A stretch of DNA of 55,015 bases from Acidobacteriota bacterium (GCA_026393985.1 JAPKZB010000005.1:57577-112591); one strand, 5' to 3'; counted from the first letter of the stretch, positions 19,297 to 28,110 are shown. The notes: generated from the letters alone by a model not told the origin. Program-made: numbers and translations.

Positions 19297-20123
19297 AGTT
19301 TCTTTATCTCTGCCTGCAGGTATTGAATTGACTCGCCAGCAATCGGTTCGGCGCCCGCCGAGAAGTCAAAGGCTTCCATGGAGATCCAGCCTTGGTAGCC
19401 CTTGGCGGCCAACACTCGGAATACCGGTTTAAAGTCCCAAGTGCTTGTGCCGGGATGTTTGCCATCCATTTCATTGACGTGGACATGTTTAATGATATCG
19501 AAGTAACGTTCGACCAGGATTTCGTGCGGTTCGGCTTCGCGGATGGCGTTGTGGGAGTCGTACATGGTCTGTACGGCGGGGCTGCCGATGGCGGCCACGT
19601 AGGCGGCGGCCTCTTCGAGCGTGTTGAGGACGTCGGTATCGTGGGGGGGCAGCGGCTCCATTAAAAGGGTGACGCCCCGGGAGGCGGCGTGGGCGGCGGC
19701 CTGGCGGAGTCCGTCGACGTAGCGGGCAGTGGCCTCCTGCTTGGTGGCGCCGCCGGTGGATTTACGCTGGGCCGGAGAGCCGAAGATCATCTTGCCGCCG
19801 CCCAAGTCTCCGCACAGGTCGATGAGTGTGGCGATGTGGAGCCAACTGCGGGTGCGAAGCGCGGCGTCGGGGGTGGTGACGTGCAGCCCTTTGGGCGCGA
19901 CCATGAGCCAGTGGAGGCCGGCAAACTCCAGGCCTTCGCCGGCCATGATGTCGGCCAGTTCGCGGCGGCGGGCGGGGCTGAGGGAGGCCGGGTCGTCGGC
20001 CAGGGTGAAGTGGGCGATTTCAATGCCCGCGTAGCCGAGACGTTTGATGGTCCGGCACTGTTCGGCGAAGTCCCAGCCTTGAAACACTTCATTGCAGATC
20101 GCCTGACGAAACGGATAGCTCAT
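19293..20123 (-). CDS. Sugar phosphate isomerase/epimerase (TIM barrel, hydroxypyruvate-isomerase-like)
   Basis: 276 residues from ATG 20123. AP-endonuclease-2-type TIM barrel: RLGYAGIEIAHF near residue 30, GLHWLMVAPKG, MEPLPPHDTD with a metal-binding glutamate, YDSHNAIRE, HVHVNEMDGKHPGTS and WISMEAFDF with the last metal glutamate. Family members isomerise or epimerise hydroxypyruvate, tagatose, allulose or inosose; the exact substrate is not clear. The start is taken at MSYPFRQ because the upstream dehydrogenase stop ends seven bases before it. The stop overlaps the epimerase start (ATGA). Confidence 0.82.
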   Translation of the reverse strand: MSYPFRQAICNEVFQGWDFAEQCRTIKRLGYAGIEIAHFTLADDPASLSPARRRELADIMAGEGLEFAGLHWLMVAPKGLHVTTPDAALRTRSWLHIATLIDLCGDLGGGKMIFGSPAQRKSTGGATKQEATARYVDGLRQAAAHAASRGVTLLMEPLPPHDTDVLNTLEEAAAYVAAIGSPAVQTMYDSHNAIREAEPHEILVERYFDIIKHVHVNEMDGKHPGTSTWDFKPVFRVLAAKGYQGWISMEAFDFSAGAEPIAGESIQYLQAEIKKL

Positions 20124-20130
20124 GGCACTT

Positions 20131-21129
20131 CTAGTGTAAGGCGTGAACCACCTTGATTGCATCGCCGGGCGCGGCGGCGAGAGACTCGAGGGCGCGGTGG
20201 AGCGGGCGGCGTTCGATCATCGGACGCAGCCAGGCCGGCTCGAGCGCCGCCAGGGTGGCAATGGCCTGCCGGAAGTGTTCCGGACCCGCGTTGACGCTGC
20301 CCGTAATGGTCCGGTTGCCCACGATGAGGTCGAGAAAGGGCAGTTGGACGGCGGCGTTGCGGGCGCCGAGGACGACCAACACGCCGAGCGGCCGCAGGCA
20401 GCCGAGGGCCGCGGCGGCCAAGTCGGCGGCGCCGCAGGCTTCGAGGATAACATCGGCCTCCTTCGCCGGAAGGGTGGTGCGGTAGATGACCCCGGCCGAG
20501 CGGAGGAGGCGGGCCCGGGGCGCATCTTCCGGTTCGCGGGAGACAACCGTAACGAGCCAGCCGCGGCGGAGGCCGGCCCAGGCGGCCAGCATGCCGACCG
20601 CGCCGGCCCCGAGCACCAAAAGATGGGCCGGTTGGCCCGGATGGAGGCGCACGGCTGTATCGCAAGCCTTTTCAACGACGCTCATCGGTTCTACGAGGAC
20701 AGCCACCTCGGCCAGAGTGGCGGGCACGGCAAACAGATCTTCGGCGCGATCGACGGCCCACTCGGCGCAGTAGCCATGTAGGCCAAAGATGCCCCGCTCC
20801 TGATAGGCGCCGGTGAGGCAGAGATCACGCCGCCCCGCCGCGCAGGAGGCGCAGGGGCCGGGGCAGGCGCGCCGGACGGCGGGAACGACGAGGGTGCCGG
20901 CCTGTAGATGGGAAACGGAGGAGGCAGCAACTTCGGCTACGGCCTCATGGCCGAGAATCAGTTGGGACTCGCCCGCCGGCGCTGTTCCGAAAGCGAAGGT
21001 CGCCAGATCTCGGTCGGTGCCGCAGGTGCCGCACTCAAGAATGCGGAGCCGGACTTCGCCCTCGGGTGGTTCGGGCGAATCGACGAGGCGCGGGCGACGT
21101 TCGGCGTAGTCGAGCAGCAGAGCCCGCAC
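20131..21129 (-). CDS. Zinc-dependent dehydrogenase, glucose 1-dehydrogenase-like
   Basis: 332 residues from GTG 21129. MDR family: CGTCGTDRD near residue 35 with the catalytic-zinc cysteine, GHEAVAEV, a structural-zinc cysteine set (CPGPCASC plus the later RRDLC), the glucose-dehydrogenase-like GIFGLHGYCAEW and EPMSVVEKA, and Rossmann VLGAGAVGMLAA. The start is uncertain: no ATG is available in frame, GTG 21129 or GTG 21135 fit the conserved beginning, and a TTG at 21189 would add 20 non-conserved residues. The first gene of the minus-strand chain ending with pgeF. Immediately upstream lies the structured element at 21157-21331, which would form its 5' region if transcribed in this direction. 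Confidence 0.8.
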   Translation of the reverse strand: MRALLLDYAERRPRLVDSPEPPEGEVRLRILECGTCGTDRDLATFAFGTAPAGESQLILGHEAVAEVAASSVSHLQAGTLVVPAVRRACPGPCASCAAGRRDLCLTGAYQERGIFGLHGYCAEWAVDRAEDLFAVPATLAEVAVLVEPMSVVEKACDTAVRLHPGQPAHLLVLGAGAVGMLAAWAGLRRGWLVTVVSREPEDAPRARLLRSAGVIYRTTLPAKEADVILEACGAADLAAAALGCLRPLGVLVVLGARNAAVQLPFLDLIVGNRTITGSVNAGPEHFRQAIATLAALEPAWLRPMIERRPLHRALESLAAAPGDAIKVVHALH

Positions 21130-21156
21130 TAGCACCCGCCGCCCATGGTGGTTCTC

Positions 21157-21331
21157 CCTGCGGGCAGGCGCCCCGCTAAGCTCCCGCAACCAAACTGCGG
21201 CTCATGACGAAAAGAACTAACCCCGGGAAACCGGAGGGTTCGAAAACGTCTCCCGGTCGCGGCTGAATCAACGACGGGGGCTGGCAACTGAGCTAGCATC
21301 AAGAGCCGGACTGGCGGCCTGAGCCGACAGG
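21157..21331 (+). ncRNA. Unassigned structured RNA candidate (orientation inferred)
   Basis: A non-coding 175-base stretch folds into nested helices. The ends pair (21157-21160 with 21328-21331, then 21161-21163 with 21324-21326, then 21166-21169 with the GCCT at 21318-21321). GCTAAGCTC (21175-21183) pairs with GAGCTAGC (21290-21297) with one bulged A. Inside are a CCGCA/TGCGG hairpin (21184-21200), a long arm closed by GACG/CGTC and GAAC/GTTC with A-rich internal loops and a CCGG-GAAA-CCGG tip (about 21207-21250), and a GTCG/CGAC arm (about 21256-21274). The GAAA tetraloop and A-rich loops appear on the plus strand, so that orientation is favoured. It matches no riboswitch, 6S, SRP, tmRNA or RNase P consensus I know. 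A minus-strand leader of the dehydrogenase is the alternative. Confidence 0.5.
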
Positions 21332-21338
21332 AAAATCA

Positions 21339-21413
21339 TGGAGCGGGAGACGAGATTCGAACTCGCAACCAACAGCTTGGAAGGCTGTGACTCTACCATT
21401 GAGTTACCCCCGC
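21339..21413 (-). tRNA. tRNA-Gly (anticodon TCC)
   Basis: On the minus strand the gene begins GCGGGGGTAACTCAATGG; the anticodon stem ACAGC/GCTGT encloses CTTCCAA with anticodon TCC. The T arm GCGAG-TTCGAAT-CTCGT follows, and the acceptor stem GCGGGGG pairs with CTCCCGC (one mismatch). Discriminator T and an encoded CCA (21341-21339) complete it. It reads GGA/GGG glycine codons. A short non-coding stretch separates it from the sugar transferase gene. Confidence 0.95.
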
Positions 21414-21477
21414 TCACGAGTACCACCTCTATCTTAGCGGCTCGCCGCGCGCAGGTCAATCCAGCACCTGCCTCGGT

Positions 21478-22866
21478 CTACTGCGCCCCCCGGCCGAGAA
21501 GAACGGTTTTGAGAGTGTTGAATATGATGTAGAGGTCGAGCGAGGGCGAGAGGTGCTTGATGTAGTACAGGTCGTACTCGAGCTTGGTGATGGTGTCCTC
21601 GACCGTATCCCCGTATTTGTGATTGATCTGCGCCCAACCGGTGATGCCAGGCTTGACGAAGTGCCGCTGCCGGTAAAACGGGATCTTCTCCGAGAGCGCC
21701 TGAACAAACTCCGGGCGTTCCGGCCGCGGCCCCACAAAGCTCATTTCCCCTTTCAGAACGTTAAAAAACTGGGGGAGTTCGTCGAGGCGGAACAGGCGAA
21801 GATAGCGGCCGATCGGGGTGATGCGGGGATCGTTTTTTTTGGCCCAGACGGCGCCCGTGCGGGCTTCGGCGTCGGCGTACATCGATCGAAACTTGAGTAC
21901 TGTGAAGGTGGCGTCATTCAGCCCTACCCGTTTTTGCCTGTGGAGAATGGGCCCTTTCGAGGTCAGGCGCACGAGGATGGCGACAATCACCATGACGGGG
22001 GCGAGCAGGATGAGGCCAAGCAGAGCAAGGAGCCAAGAGTAGATGGCCTGAAAGGCGACACTGACCGGGGCCGGGCCGAGCTCGCTTGAATAGACCAGCT
22101 GCGAGGGGCGGAGATCGCGGGTCGAGACCCGGCCAAAGGTGGACTCGTAAAGCGTAGAGGCTTCCACCACGGAGATGCCGGACAGCCGCAGGTCCAACAG
22201 CTCATACACCGGCATGCGCGCGCGACGCTCCGACATACCGACCACAATCTGGTCCGGTTTAACCGCGGCGGCCACCTTGCGGATATCACTGACCGGGCCG
22301 AGTTTGGTGACCGAGTCGCCGAATGGCTGACCGTCGCCGCTATCGAGGTATCCGACCACCTGTAGGCCCAACTCAGGTCGCGAGGCGATGCGCTCGGCGA
22401 TTTCGACCAAAGGGCTCGAACTGCCCACGAGCAGAAGCTTCACCTGGCCCAGAGCCGAGAGTGCAATCTGAAGGAAGATCAACCGCCAGGCGGGAAGCAG
22501 GAACAGCATCAGGACCGCTGCGTAGATCATTACCCAACGCGGCAGCATCAGATCGCGGTTGAAATATGTGAGCAGGGCCTGCAGCAGAAAGCTGACGCCG
22601 ATGGCCATCGAGACCTGCTGTAGCAGCAGCAAGCGGCTGCGGACCCGGAGATTGTTGTACAGGTCCTGAAAATACAATCCGGCCAGCATGCTAGCCACCA
22701 CGCACGACATCCGGAGCAGACCACCCTCGTCGAACAGAAAGAATTCCGGATCGAGGTCGGTGACCCCGACAGAGACGACGACGAGGCAGAACAAAATCAA
22801 CACTGCTTCCGACAAGAGCAGAGCTAAAACGCTGGCGGGAATGAAAACTCGGAAAAGTCGGATCAT
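21478..22866 (-). CDS. Exopolysaccharide polyprenyl glycosylphosphotransferase (initiating sugar-phosphate transferase)
   Basis: 462 residues from ATG 22866. Four to five N-terminal membrane helices (about 1-150), a CoA-binding-3-type Rossmann domain (about 160-270; KLLLVGSSSPLVEIAERI), another membrane segment (about 285), and a C-terminal Bac_transf catalytic domain with KFRSMYADAE, RLDELPQFFNVLKGEMSFVG, GPRPERPEF and PGITGWAQI. WbaP/PglC-like enzymes load the first sugar-1-phosphate onto undecaprenyl phosphate at the inner membrane. A longer frame upstream to 22965 is not conserved. The epimerase at 18.4 kb may supply its nucleotide sugar. The 329-base gap upstream is described with the Rrf2 promoter. 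Confidence 0.9.
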   Translation of the reverse strand: MIRLFRVFIPASVLALLLSEAVLILFCLVVVSVGVTDLDPEFFLFDEGGLLRMSCVVASMLAGLYFQDLYNNLRVRSRLLLLQQVSMAIGVSFLLQALLTYFNRDLMLPRWVMIYAAVLMLFLLPAWRLIFLQIALSALGQVKLLLVGSSSPLVEIAERIASRPELGLQVVGYLDSGDGQPFGDSVTKLGPVSDIRKVAAAVKPDQIVVGMSERRARMPVYELLDLRLSGISVVEASTLYESTFGRVSTRDLRPSQLVYSSELGPAPVSVAFQAIYSWLLALLGLILLAPVMVIVAILVRLTSKGPILHRQKRVGLNDATFTVLKFRSMYADAEARTGAVWAKKNDPRITPIGRYLRLFRLDELPQFFNVLKGEMSFVGPRPERPEFVQALSEKIPFYRQRHFVKPGITGWAQINHKYGDTVEDTITKLEYDLYYIKHLSPSLDLYIIFNTLKTVLLGRGAQ

Positions 22867-23130
22867 CGAGCTGGCATCAGAGTGGAAGTAATGAGAGGGA
22901 AATAGCAGGGGGCGCGGGCGGAAGTCGCGGAAGACAGAGGGCCGGGGTACACCGCCAAGCCGCAATTCCGCTCTTGTCCCTCAGCCGTCTTATCGGGCAC
23001 CCGAACCGTTTCCAAGAGGCCCTCCGGCATGTCGATAGGCCGAACAGGGCACCCCCTTGCACATTGTACCGGAAAGAATGTGGACCAAAAGGAGCCGAAT
23101 TTAAGTTGTTCAAATTTCAAGCCAGGGAAC

Positions 23131-23160
23131 TTGACAGGGAAATCCGTCCGGGGGTAGACT
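23131..23160 (+). promoter_or_regulatory. Sigma-70 promoter of the isc regulator
   Basis: TTGACA (23131-23136) and TAGACT (23155-23160) are separated by 18 bases. Transcription would start near 23167, about 29 bases before the regulator ATG. A second hexamer, TACATT at 23184-23189, is six bases from the ATG and could drive a leaderless transcript instead. The rest of the 329-base gap (22867-23195) holds no supported gene; short frames there have no family features. Confidence 0.55.
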
Positions 23161-23195
23161 CGAATTGGCGACTCTTTTAGTCGTACATTCGCGCC

Positions 23196-23669
23196 ATGTT
23201 GAAGCTGACCAAAAAAGCGGACTACGGATTGATTGCCATGCGGCATTTAACAACCGCGCGTCCGCGGTCGTCGAGTGCCAAGGAGATGGCGGATCGGTAC
23301 GGTCTGCCGGCTCCGGTGTTGGCGAAGATTCTGCAGAGTCTCGCCCGTGGGGGCTTTCTTGTCTCCGAGCATGGTTCCAATGGCGGTTACCGCCTGAGCC
23401 GTCCGCCGGAGGAGATCACGGCGTTCGATATCGTGCGAACGATCGACGGCCCGATTTTTCTGACCTCCTGCTTTACCGAAAACGGGGACTGTGAGCACCA
23501 CAAAAAATGCTCCATTCGCGACCCGTTGCGCCGCATCCATGAAGGTATCATCGCCTTGTTGACCACAATGACGATGGCCGACCTGGCTACCGACGCTGAC
23601 ACGTCGAACGTCGCGGCCACTTCCGGCCGGCGGAGCGTCCCGGCTTTGACCGTTCTCAATCGCCAGTAA
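23196..23669 (+). CDS. Rrf2-family, IscR-like iron-sulfur regulator
   Basis: 157 residues. Winged-helix start MLKLTKKADYGLIAM, recognition region about 38-70, and the cluster ligands Cys92, Cys99 and Cys105 (SCFTENGDC and KKCSIRD), the spacing of IscR. Such proteins sense Fe-S status through a bound 2Fe-2S cluster and repress or activate Fe-S biogenesis genes. It is the first gene of the isc operon; its stop lies 51 bases from iscS and overlaps the first of two CAGTAATAT motifs in that gap. The ATG has no Shine-Dalgarno. The C-terminal 25 residues are Ser/Thr/Ala-rich and probably disordered. Confidence 0.9.
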   Translation: MLKLTKKADYGLIAMRHLTTARPRSSSAKEMADRYGLPAPVLAKILQSLARGGFLVSEHGSNGGYRLSRPPEEITAFDIVRTIDGPIFLTSCFTENGDCEHHKKCSIRDPLRRIHEGIIALLTTMTMADLATDADTSNVAATSGRRSVPALTVLNRQ

Positions 23670-23692
23670 TATCTTCCAACAACAACTCCAGG

Positions 23693-23710
23693 AATATTAC
23701 CAGTAATATT
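23693..23710. promoter_or_regulatory. Palindromic operator candidate upstream of iscS
   Basis: AATATTAC-CA-GTAATATT is a perfect 8-base inverted repeat with a 2-base centre, ending ten bases before the iscS ATG (23721). The half-site CAGTAATAT also occurs at 23664-23672, across the regulator's stop codon. Such an AT-rich palindrome is striking in this GC-rich region. The Rrf2 regulator encoded just upstream is the obvious candidate to bind it; this is an inference. Confidence 0.6.
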
Positions 23711-23720
23711 GCCAGCAACT

Positions 23721-24932
23721 ATGAAACCCATTTACTTCGACAACCACGCAACCACGCAACTCGATCCCCGGGTGCTGCAGGCCATGCTGCCGTATTTCAC
23801 CGAACACTTTGGCAACGCGGCCAGCCGCAACCATGCTTATGGCTGGGAAGCGGAAGAGGCTGTGGAGAAGGCGCGCCGGCAGATTGCTTCGCTCATTGGA
23901 GCCAACGCCAAGGAGATCGTGTTTACGAGCGGGGCCACCGAGTCCAACAACCTTGCCATCAAGGGCATCGCCGAGATGTATGCCGAAAAGGGCAACCACA
24001 TCATCACGGCGGCGACCGAACACAAAGCGGTGCTTGATACCTGTAAGCACCTTGAAAAAAAGGGTTGCCGGGTGACCTACCTACCCGTGATGGGCGATGG
24101 GCGGATTGATCTCGACATGCTGCGCGCGGCGATCACCGACCAGACGATCCTGATCAGCATCATGTACGCCAATAATGAAATCGGCGTTGTCCAGCCGATT
24201 GCCGAGATTGGCAAAATCGCCAAGGAGCGCGGGGTGCTGTTCCACACCGACGCCGTGCAGGCGGTGGGCAAGATTCCGGTCAACGTGATTGCCGATAACG
24301 TCGATTTGATGTCGATTACGGCTCATAAGATGTACGGGCCCAAGGGTGTCGGGGCGTTGTATGTGCGCCGCAAGTCGCCGCGCGTGCAGTTGACGGCGCA
24401 GATGGACGGCGGCGGCCACGAGCGGGGCATGCGGGCGGGCACGTTGAACGTGCCGGGGATTGTGGGCCTCGGCGAGGCGTGTGCGGTTGCGCAGGCGGAG
24501 ATGCCGGAGGAGTCGCAGCGGCTGCGGGCGATGCGCGACCGGCTGCGGGCGCGTTTTGAGTCGGCGCTGGACGAGGTGTTTATCAATGGATCGATGGAGC
24601 ACCGGCTGCCGCACAACCTGAATATGAGTTTTGCCTACGTCGAGGGCGAGAGCCTTTTGATGGGCATCGACGATATCGCGGTTAGCTCCGGTTCGGCCTG
24701 CACCTCAGCTACGCTCGAGCCGAGCTATGTGCTGAAGGCGCTCGGCCTGGGCGACGATATGGCCCATACCTCGATCCGTTTTGGTCTCGGTCGTTTCAAC
24801 ACCGAAGCCGAGATCGACTACGTGGCCGATAAATTGATTGCGGTGGTCACCAAGCTGCGCGAACTCTCGCCGCTGTACGAGATGGTGAAAGAAGGCATTG
24901 ATTTAAGCAAGGTCCAGTGGACCGCTCACTAA
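23721..24932 (+). CDS. iscS: Cysteine desulfurase IscS
   Basis: 403 residues, essentially the length of E. coli Isc[15 protein letters not shown] at the N-terminus, [26 protein letters not shown], the PLP lysine in [12 protein letters not shown] near residue 203 and the persulfide-forming cysteine in [15 protein letters not shown] near residue 327. It releases sulfur from cysteine for cluster assembly on IscU. ATG 23721 is chosen over TTG 23709 by homology. There is no Shine-Dalgarno; a palindromic operator candidate precedes it. iscU follows after 15 bases. Confidence 0.96.
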   Translation: MKPIYFDNHATTQLDPRVLQAMLPYFTEHFGNAASRNHAYGWEAEEAVEKARRQIASLIGANAKEIVFTSGATESNNLAIKGIAEMYAEKGNHIITAATEHKAVLDTCKHLEKKGCRVTYLPVMGDGRIDLDMLRAAITDQTILISIMYANNEIGVVQPIAEIGKIAKERGVLFHTDAVQAVGKIPVNVIADNVDLMSITAHKMYGPKGVGALYVRRKSPRVQLTAQMDGGGHERGMRAGTLNVPGIVGLGEACAVAQAEMPEESQRLRAMRDRLRARFESALDEVFINGSMEHRLPHNLNMSFAYVEGESLLMGIDDIAVSSGSACTSATLEPSYVLKALGLGDDMAHTSIRFGLGRFNTEAEIDYVADKLIAVVTKLRELSPLYEMVKEGIDLSKVQWTAH

Positions 24933-24947
24933 GATTCGGAGACTCCC

Positions 24948-25355
24948 ATGGCTTATTCCAATAAAGTACTTGATCATTACAATCACCCGCGGAACGTGGG
25001 TTCCCTCGATAAGAGCGACGAGCATGTCGGCACCGGCATGGTGGGGGCGCCCGAGTGCGGCGACGTGATGAAGCTGCAGATTAAGGTGAACCCGGAGACG
25101 GGCATCATCGATGATGCGAAGTTCAAGACCTTCGGCTGCGGTTCGGCCATTGCGAGTTCTTCGCTGGCGACTGAGTGGCTCAAGGGCAAGACGGTGGACG
25201 AAGCGCTGGCGATCAAGAACACGGACATCGTGAACGAACTGGCCCTGCCGCCGGTGAAGATTCACTGTTCGGTGCTCGCCGAGGATGCCATCAAGGCCGC
25301 CATCAACGACTACAAGGTGAAACAGGGCGCCGAGCCGCTCGTGCAGGCTCACTAA
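24948..25355 (+). CDS. iscU: Iron-sulfur cluster scaffold IscU
   Basis: 135 residues. Ligands Cys37 and Asp39 (PECGD), Cys64 (FGCGSA), His106 and Cys107 (KIHCSV), and the HscA-recognition motif LPPVK at 100-104, all as in canonical IscU. It receives sulfur from IscS and passes clusters on with HscA/HscB help. A GGAGA ribosome site lies about ten bases upstream of the ATG. iscA follows after three bases. Confidence 0.96.
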   Translation: MAYSNKVLDHYNHPRNVGSLDKSDEHVGTGMVGAPECGDVMKLQIKVNPETGIIDDAKFKTFGCGSAIASSSLATEWLKGKTVDEALAIKNTDIVNELALPPVKIHCSVLAEDAIKAAINDYKVKQGAEPLVQAH

Positions 25356-25358
25356 GTT

Positions 25359-25679
25359 ATGATTGAAGTTACTCCCAAAGCGCTATCCAAGATCCGGCAG
25401 GCCTTTGAAAAACAGGGTGTGCAGGGTGGGCTGCGGCTCGGGGTGCTCGGGGGCGGCTGTTCGGGGTTGAGCTATCAGTTCAAGTTCGATATCAAGCCGC
25501 GTCCGACCGATAAAGTGTTCGACTACGACGGGGTGCAGGTGTTTGTGGACCCGAAGAGCTTCATTTATCTGGACGGCATGACGCTCGACTATCATGAGAG
25601 TCTGATGCAGTCCGGCTTTGAGTTCCACAATCCGAACGCGAAGAAGTCCTGCGGCTGCGGCACCTCGTTTACGGCATGA
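25359..25679 (+). CDS. iscA: Iron-sulfur carrier IscA (A-type)
   Basis: 106 residues, typical for A-type carriers. The three cluster cysteines are present: GGGCSGLSY near residue 34 and the C-terminal SCGCGTSF. It takes clusters from the scaffold and delivers them to 4Fe-4S targets. It lies three bases after iscU and ten bases before hscB, so it is part of the operon. Confidence 0.95.
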   Translation: MIEVTPKALSKIRQAFEKQGVQGGLRLGVLGGGCSGLSYQFKFDIKPRPTDKVFDYDGVQVFVDPKSFIYLDGMTLDYHESLMQSGFEFHNPNAKKSCGCGTSFTA

Positions 25680-25689
25680 GCTGGCTGGC

Positions 25690-26232
25690 ATGAGTTCCCT
25701 TCCCGCCGACTACTTCGCGGTCTTCGGCATTTCTCCTTCGCTGGCGCTGGATCTCCCGGAGCTTCAGCGCCAGTTTTACGTTTTGAGTAAGCAGTTCCAC
25801 CCGGACCGTTTTGCGCGCGCCTCGGCAGCTGAGCAGCAGTACGCGCTCGACTTCACGAGCCTGCTGAACGACGCCTGGCGGGTGTTGCGCGACCCGCAGG
25901 CGCGGGGTGAATACCTGCTCAAGAGCAATGGGTTTGAAGCCGGGGACAGCCGCAGTAATCCGCCGCCGTCCGAGCTGCTCGAGGAGGTGTTCGAACTGAA
26001 CATGGCTCTTGAAGAGTTGCGGCATGGCGATGGCGAGGCCCGGGGGGCGATTGCGTCGGCGCTGGAGCGTTTTCTGGCCATGCGGGAGGCCTTGGATGCG
26101 GACCGGGATGCGTTGTTTGTCCGCTATGACGCCAACCGCGAGCCCGAGACGCTCCGGCAGCTGCGGGCTCTGCTGAACCGGCGCCGCTACATAGAAAATC
26201 TCGTGCGCGATGCGCAACAGGCACTTTCCTAA
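25690..26232 (+). CDS. hscB: Co-chaperone HscB (J-domain)
   Basis: 180 residues from ATG 25690. N-terminal J-domain (about 6-75: DYFAVFGISPSLALD with HPD at 37-39 and LLNDAWRVLRDP), then the HscB C-terminal three-helix domain that binds IscU (LLEEVFELNMALEELR onward). It stimulates the ATPase of HscA and delivers IscU. It lacks the N-terminal zinc-binding extension of some eukaryotic relatives. The start matches homologues; the frame extends upstream through iscA without conservation. Confidence 0.93.
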   Translation: MSSLPADYFAVFGISPSLALDLPELQRQFYVLSKQFHPDRFARASAAEQQYALDFTSLLNDAWRVLRDPQARGEYLLKSNGFEAGDSRSNPPPSELLEEVFELNMALEELRHGDGEARGAIASALERFLAMREALDADRDALFVRYDANREPETLRQLRALLNRRRYIENLVRDAQQALS

Positions 26233-26238
26233 ACTGTC

Positions 26239-28110
26239 ATGTCAGTCTTCCAAATCGACTTCGGCTCCGATGACTCCGCGCAGGAATCGGCTCCTCCCCG
26301 GGTGGTAGGTATCGACCTCGGAACTACCAACTCCCTGGTTGCCTTTCTTGATCTGACCGCGCCCAAGGTGATTCCCGGTTCGGATGGTTTGTCGCTCGTG
26401 CCGAGCGTGGTGCATTTCCCGATCGGCGGCGAACCAGTGGTGGGCGCCGCGGCGCAGCGGGCGCTGCTGTTTGATCCGCGCAATACCGTTTACTCGGCCA
26501 AACGCCTGATGGGGCGCGGGGCGGCCGACGTGGCCGGCGAACTGGCGCTGCTTCCCCTTACGGTGGCACCGGGGAGCGAGAACGTGATCCGCCTGGCCGT
26601 GGGCGGCCGCGAGGTGACACCGCCTGAGGTGGGTGCCTATGTGCTGCGGCAACTGAAGCAGAACGCCGAGGTGTTTCTCGGCGAGCCGGTTACGCAGGCG
26701 GTGATCACCGTACCGGCGTACTTCAACGACGCGCAGCGGCAGGCGACCAAAGACGCCGGACGGATTGCGGGCCTCGAGGTGTTGCGGCTGGTGAATGAAC
26801 CCACCGCGGCGGCGCTCGCCTATGGTCTCGACAAGCGGCAGAATGGCACCATTGCGGTGTACGACTTTGGCGGCGGCACCTTCGATGTCTCAATTTTGAA
26901 GCTGCAGGAGGGCCTTTTTGAGGTCCTGGCCACGCATGGCGATACGCACCTCGGTGGTGACGACATCGACAACCTGTTGTTGCGGGTGGCGCTCGAGGAT
27001 ATCGCTAGCGAGTGGGGTGCTGACTTGAGCGGGAACAACGAAGCGGTGCAGCGGCTGCGCCGTGCCGTGATCGACGCCAAGCATGCGTTGTCGACCGTGC
27101 CGGTGGCGACGATCGCCTTTGACGACGCGGGCCGCGAGTACCGTCGGCAGTTGCCGCGCGAGGTTTTCGATCAGCTGATTACTTCGATTGTGGACCGGAC
27201 GCTGGCTTCGTGCCGGGCGTGTCTCGAGGACGCCGGACTGACGCCCGCGCAGATTGATGAGGTGGTGCTCGTGGGCGGGTCGACGCGGATTCCGCTGGTG
27301 CGGCAGGCCGTGCGAGCGCTGTTTCAGGCCGAGCCGCACACCGAGTTGAACCCGGACGAGGTGGTGGCGCTGGGGGCGGCGGTGCAGGCCGGCATTTTGT
27401 CCGGGGCGGTGGAGGACCAGTTACTGCTCGATGTGACGCCGCTGTCGCTGGGCATTGAGACGATGGGCGGCGTGGTCAGCAAGCTGATTTTGCGGAATTC
27501 GACGATTCCGGCTTCGGCCACCGAGCAGTTTACGACGGCCGTGGACGGACAGCGGAACGTGCTGATTCATGTGCTGCAGGGGGAGCGGGAGCTGGCTAAG
27601 GATTGCCGGTCGCTGGCGCGGTTCGACTTGAAAGATATCGATCCGGTGATGGCGGGGATGGCGCGGATCGAGGTCCGTTTCCTGATCGATGCCAACGGGA
27701 TTCTCCACGTCTCGGCCAAGGACCTGCGGACGGGCAAAGAGCAGGCCGTCGAGATCAAGCCGAGCTACGGGCTGACGGATGAACAGGTGGAGGCGATGAT
27801 TCTCGAGAGCTTTGACAAGGCCGAGGAGGATTTCAAGGAGCGGCAGGTGCGCGAGACGCGTGTCGAGGCCGACCGGATCCTGGCCGCGGTGGACAAGGCC
27901 AAGCAGGACGACGCCTGGTTTGCCTTGCCGACGGCCGAGCAGACGGCCATCGACCTTGCCATTAACGAACTGCTGTTGAGTTATCATGGCGACGATTATG
28001 TATTGATCCAGCAGAAGATGGAGGCGCTTGACCACGCCTCGCGCGGTCTGGCCGAAAGCATGATGAATAGCGCGGTGCGGGGAGCGCTGAAAGGGACCAA
28101 AATCGAATGA
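26239..28110 (+). CDS. hscA: Hsp70-class chaperone HscA
   Basis: 623 residues, as expected. Nucleotide-binding domain with [14 protein letters not shown] near residue 23, [13 protein letters not shown] near 210 and [15 protein letters not shown] near 340; substrate-binding domain from about 390 ([17 protein letters not shown]) and helical lid at the end. Together with HscB it releases the cluster from IscU through the LPPVK motif. The first 18 residues before the ATPase core are Asp/Ser-rich, as in HscA. It ends in a four-base ATGA overlap with iscX. Confidence 0.95.
   Translation: MSVFQIDFGSDDSAQESAPPRVVGIDLGTTNSLVAFLDLTAPKVIPGSDGLSLVPSVVHFPIGGEPVVGAAAQRALLFDPRNTVYSAKRLMGRGAADVAGELALLPLTVAPGSENVIRLAVGGREVTPPEVGAYVLRQLKQNAEVFLGEPVTQAVITVPAYFNDAQRQATKDAGRIAGLEVLRLVNEPTAAALAYGLDKRQNGTIAVYDFGGGTFDVSILKLQEGLFEVLATHGDTHLGGDDIDNLLLRVALEDIASEWGADLSGNNEAVQRLRRAVIDAKHALSTVPVATIAFDDAGREYRRQLPREVFDQLITSIVDRTLASCRACLEDAGLTPAQIDEVVLVGGSTRIPLVRQAVRALFQAEPHTELNPDEVVALGAAVQAGILSGAVEDQLLLDVTPLSLGIETMGGVVSKLILRNSTIPASATEQFTTAVDGQRNVLIHVLQGERELAKDCRSLARFDLKDIDPVMAGMARIEVRFLIDANGILHVSAKDLRTGKEQAVEIKPSYGLTDEQVEAMILESFDKAEEDFKERQVRETRVEADRILAAVDKAKQDDAWFALPTAEQTAIDLAINELLLSYHGDDYVLIQQKMEALDHASRGLAESMMNSAVRGALKGTKIE

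Noticed and set aside
21157-21331. 6S RNA, HEARO/omega RNA, cobalamin or guanidine riboswitch as identity of the structured element
   Set aside because: Multi-branched core does not fit 6S; no HNH/IscB gene or known insertion context for HEARO; no B12 box or guanidine-I core motifs. Left unassigned.
21339-21413. Integration hotspot at tRNA-Gly
   Set aside because: No integrase, no duplicated tRNA 3' end and no change in gene character beside it.
21268-21459. Minus-strand open frame over the tRNA
   Set aside because: It runs straight through tRNA-Gly; not a protein gene.
22863-23246. Open frames in the gap between the sugar transferase and the Rrf2 gene
   Set aside because: No conserved features; overlaps the start regions of both flanking genes.
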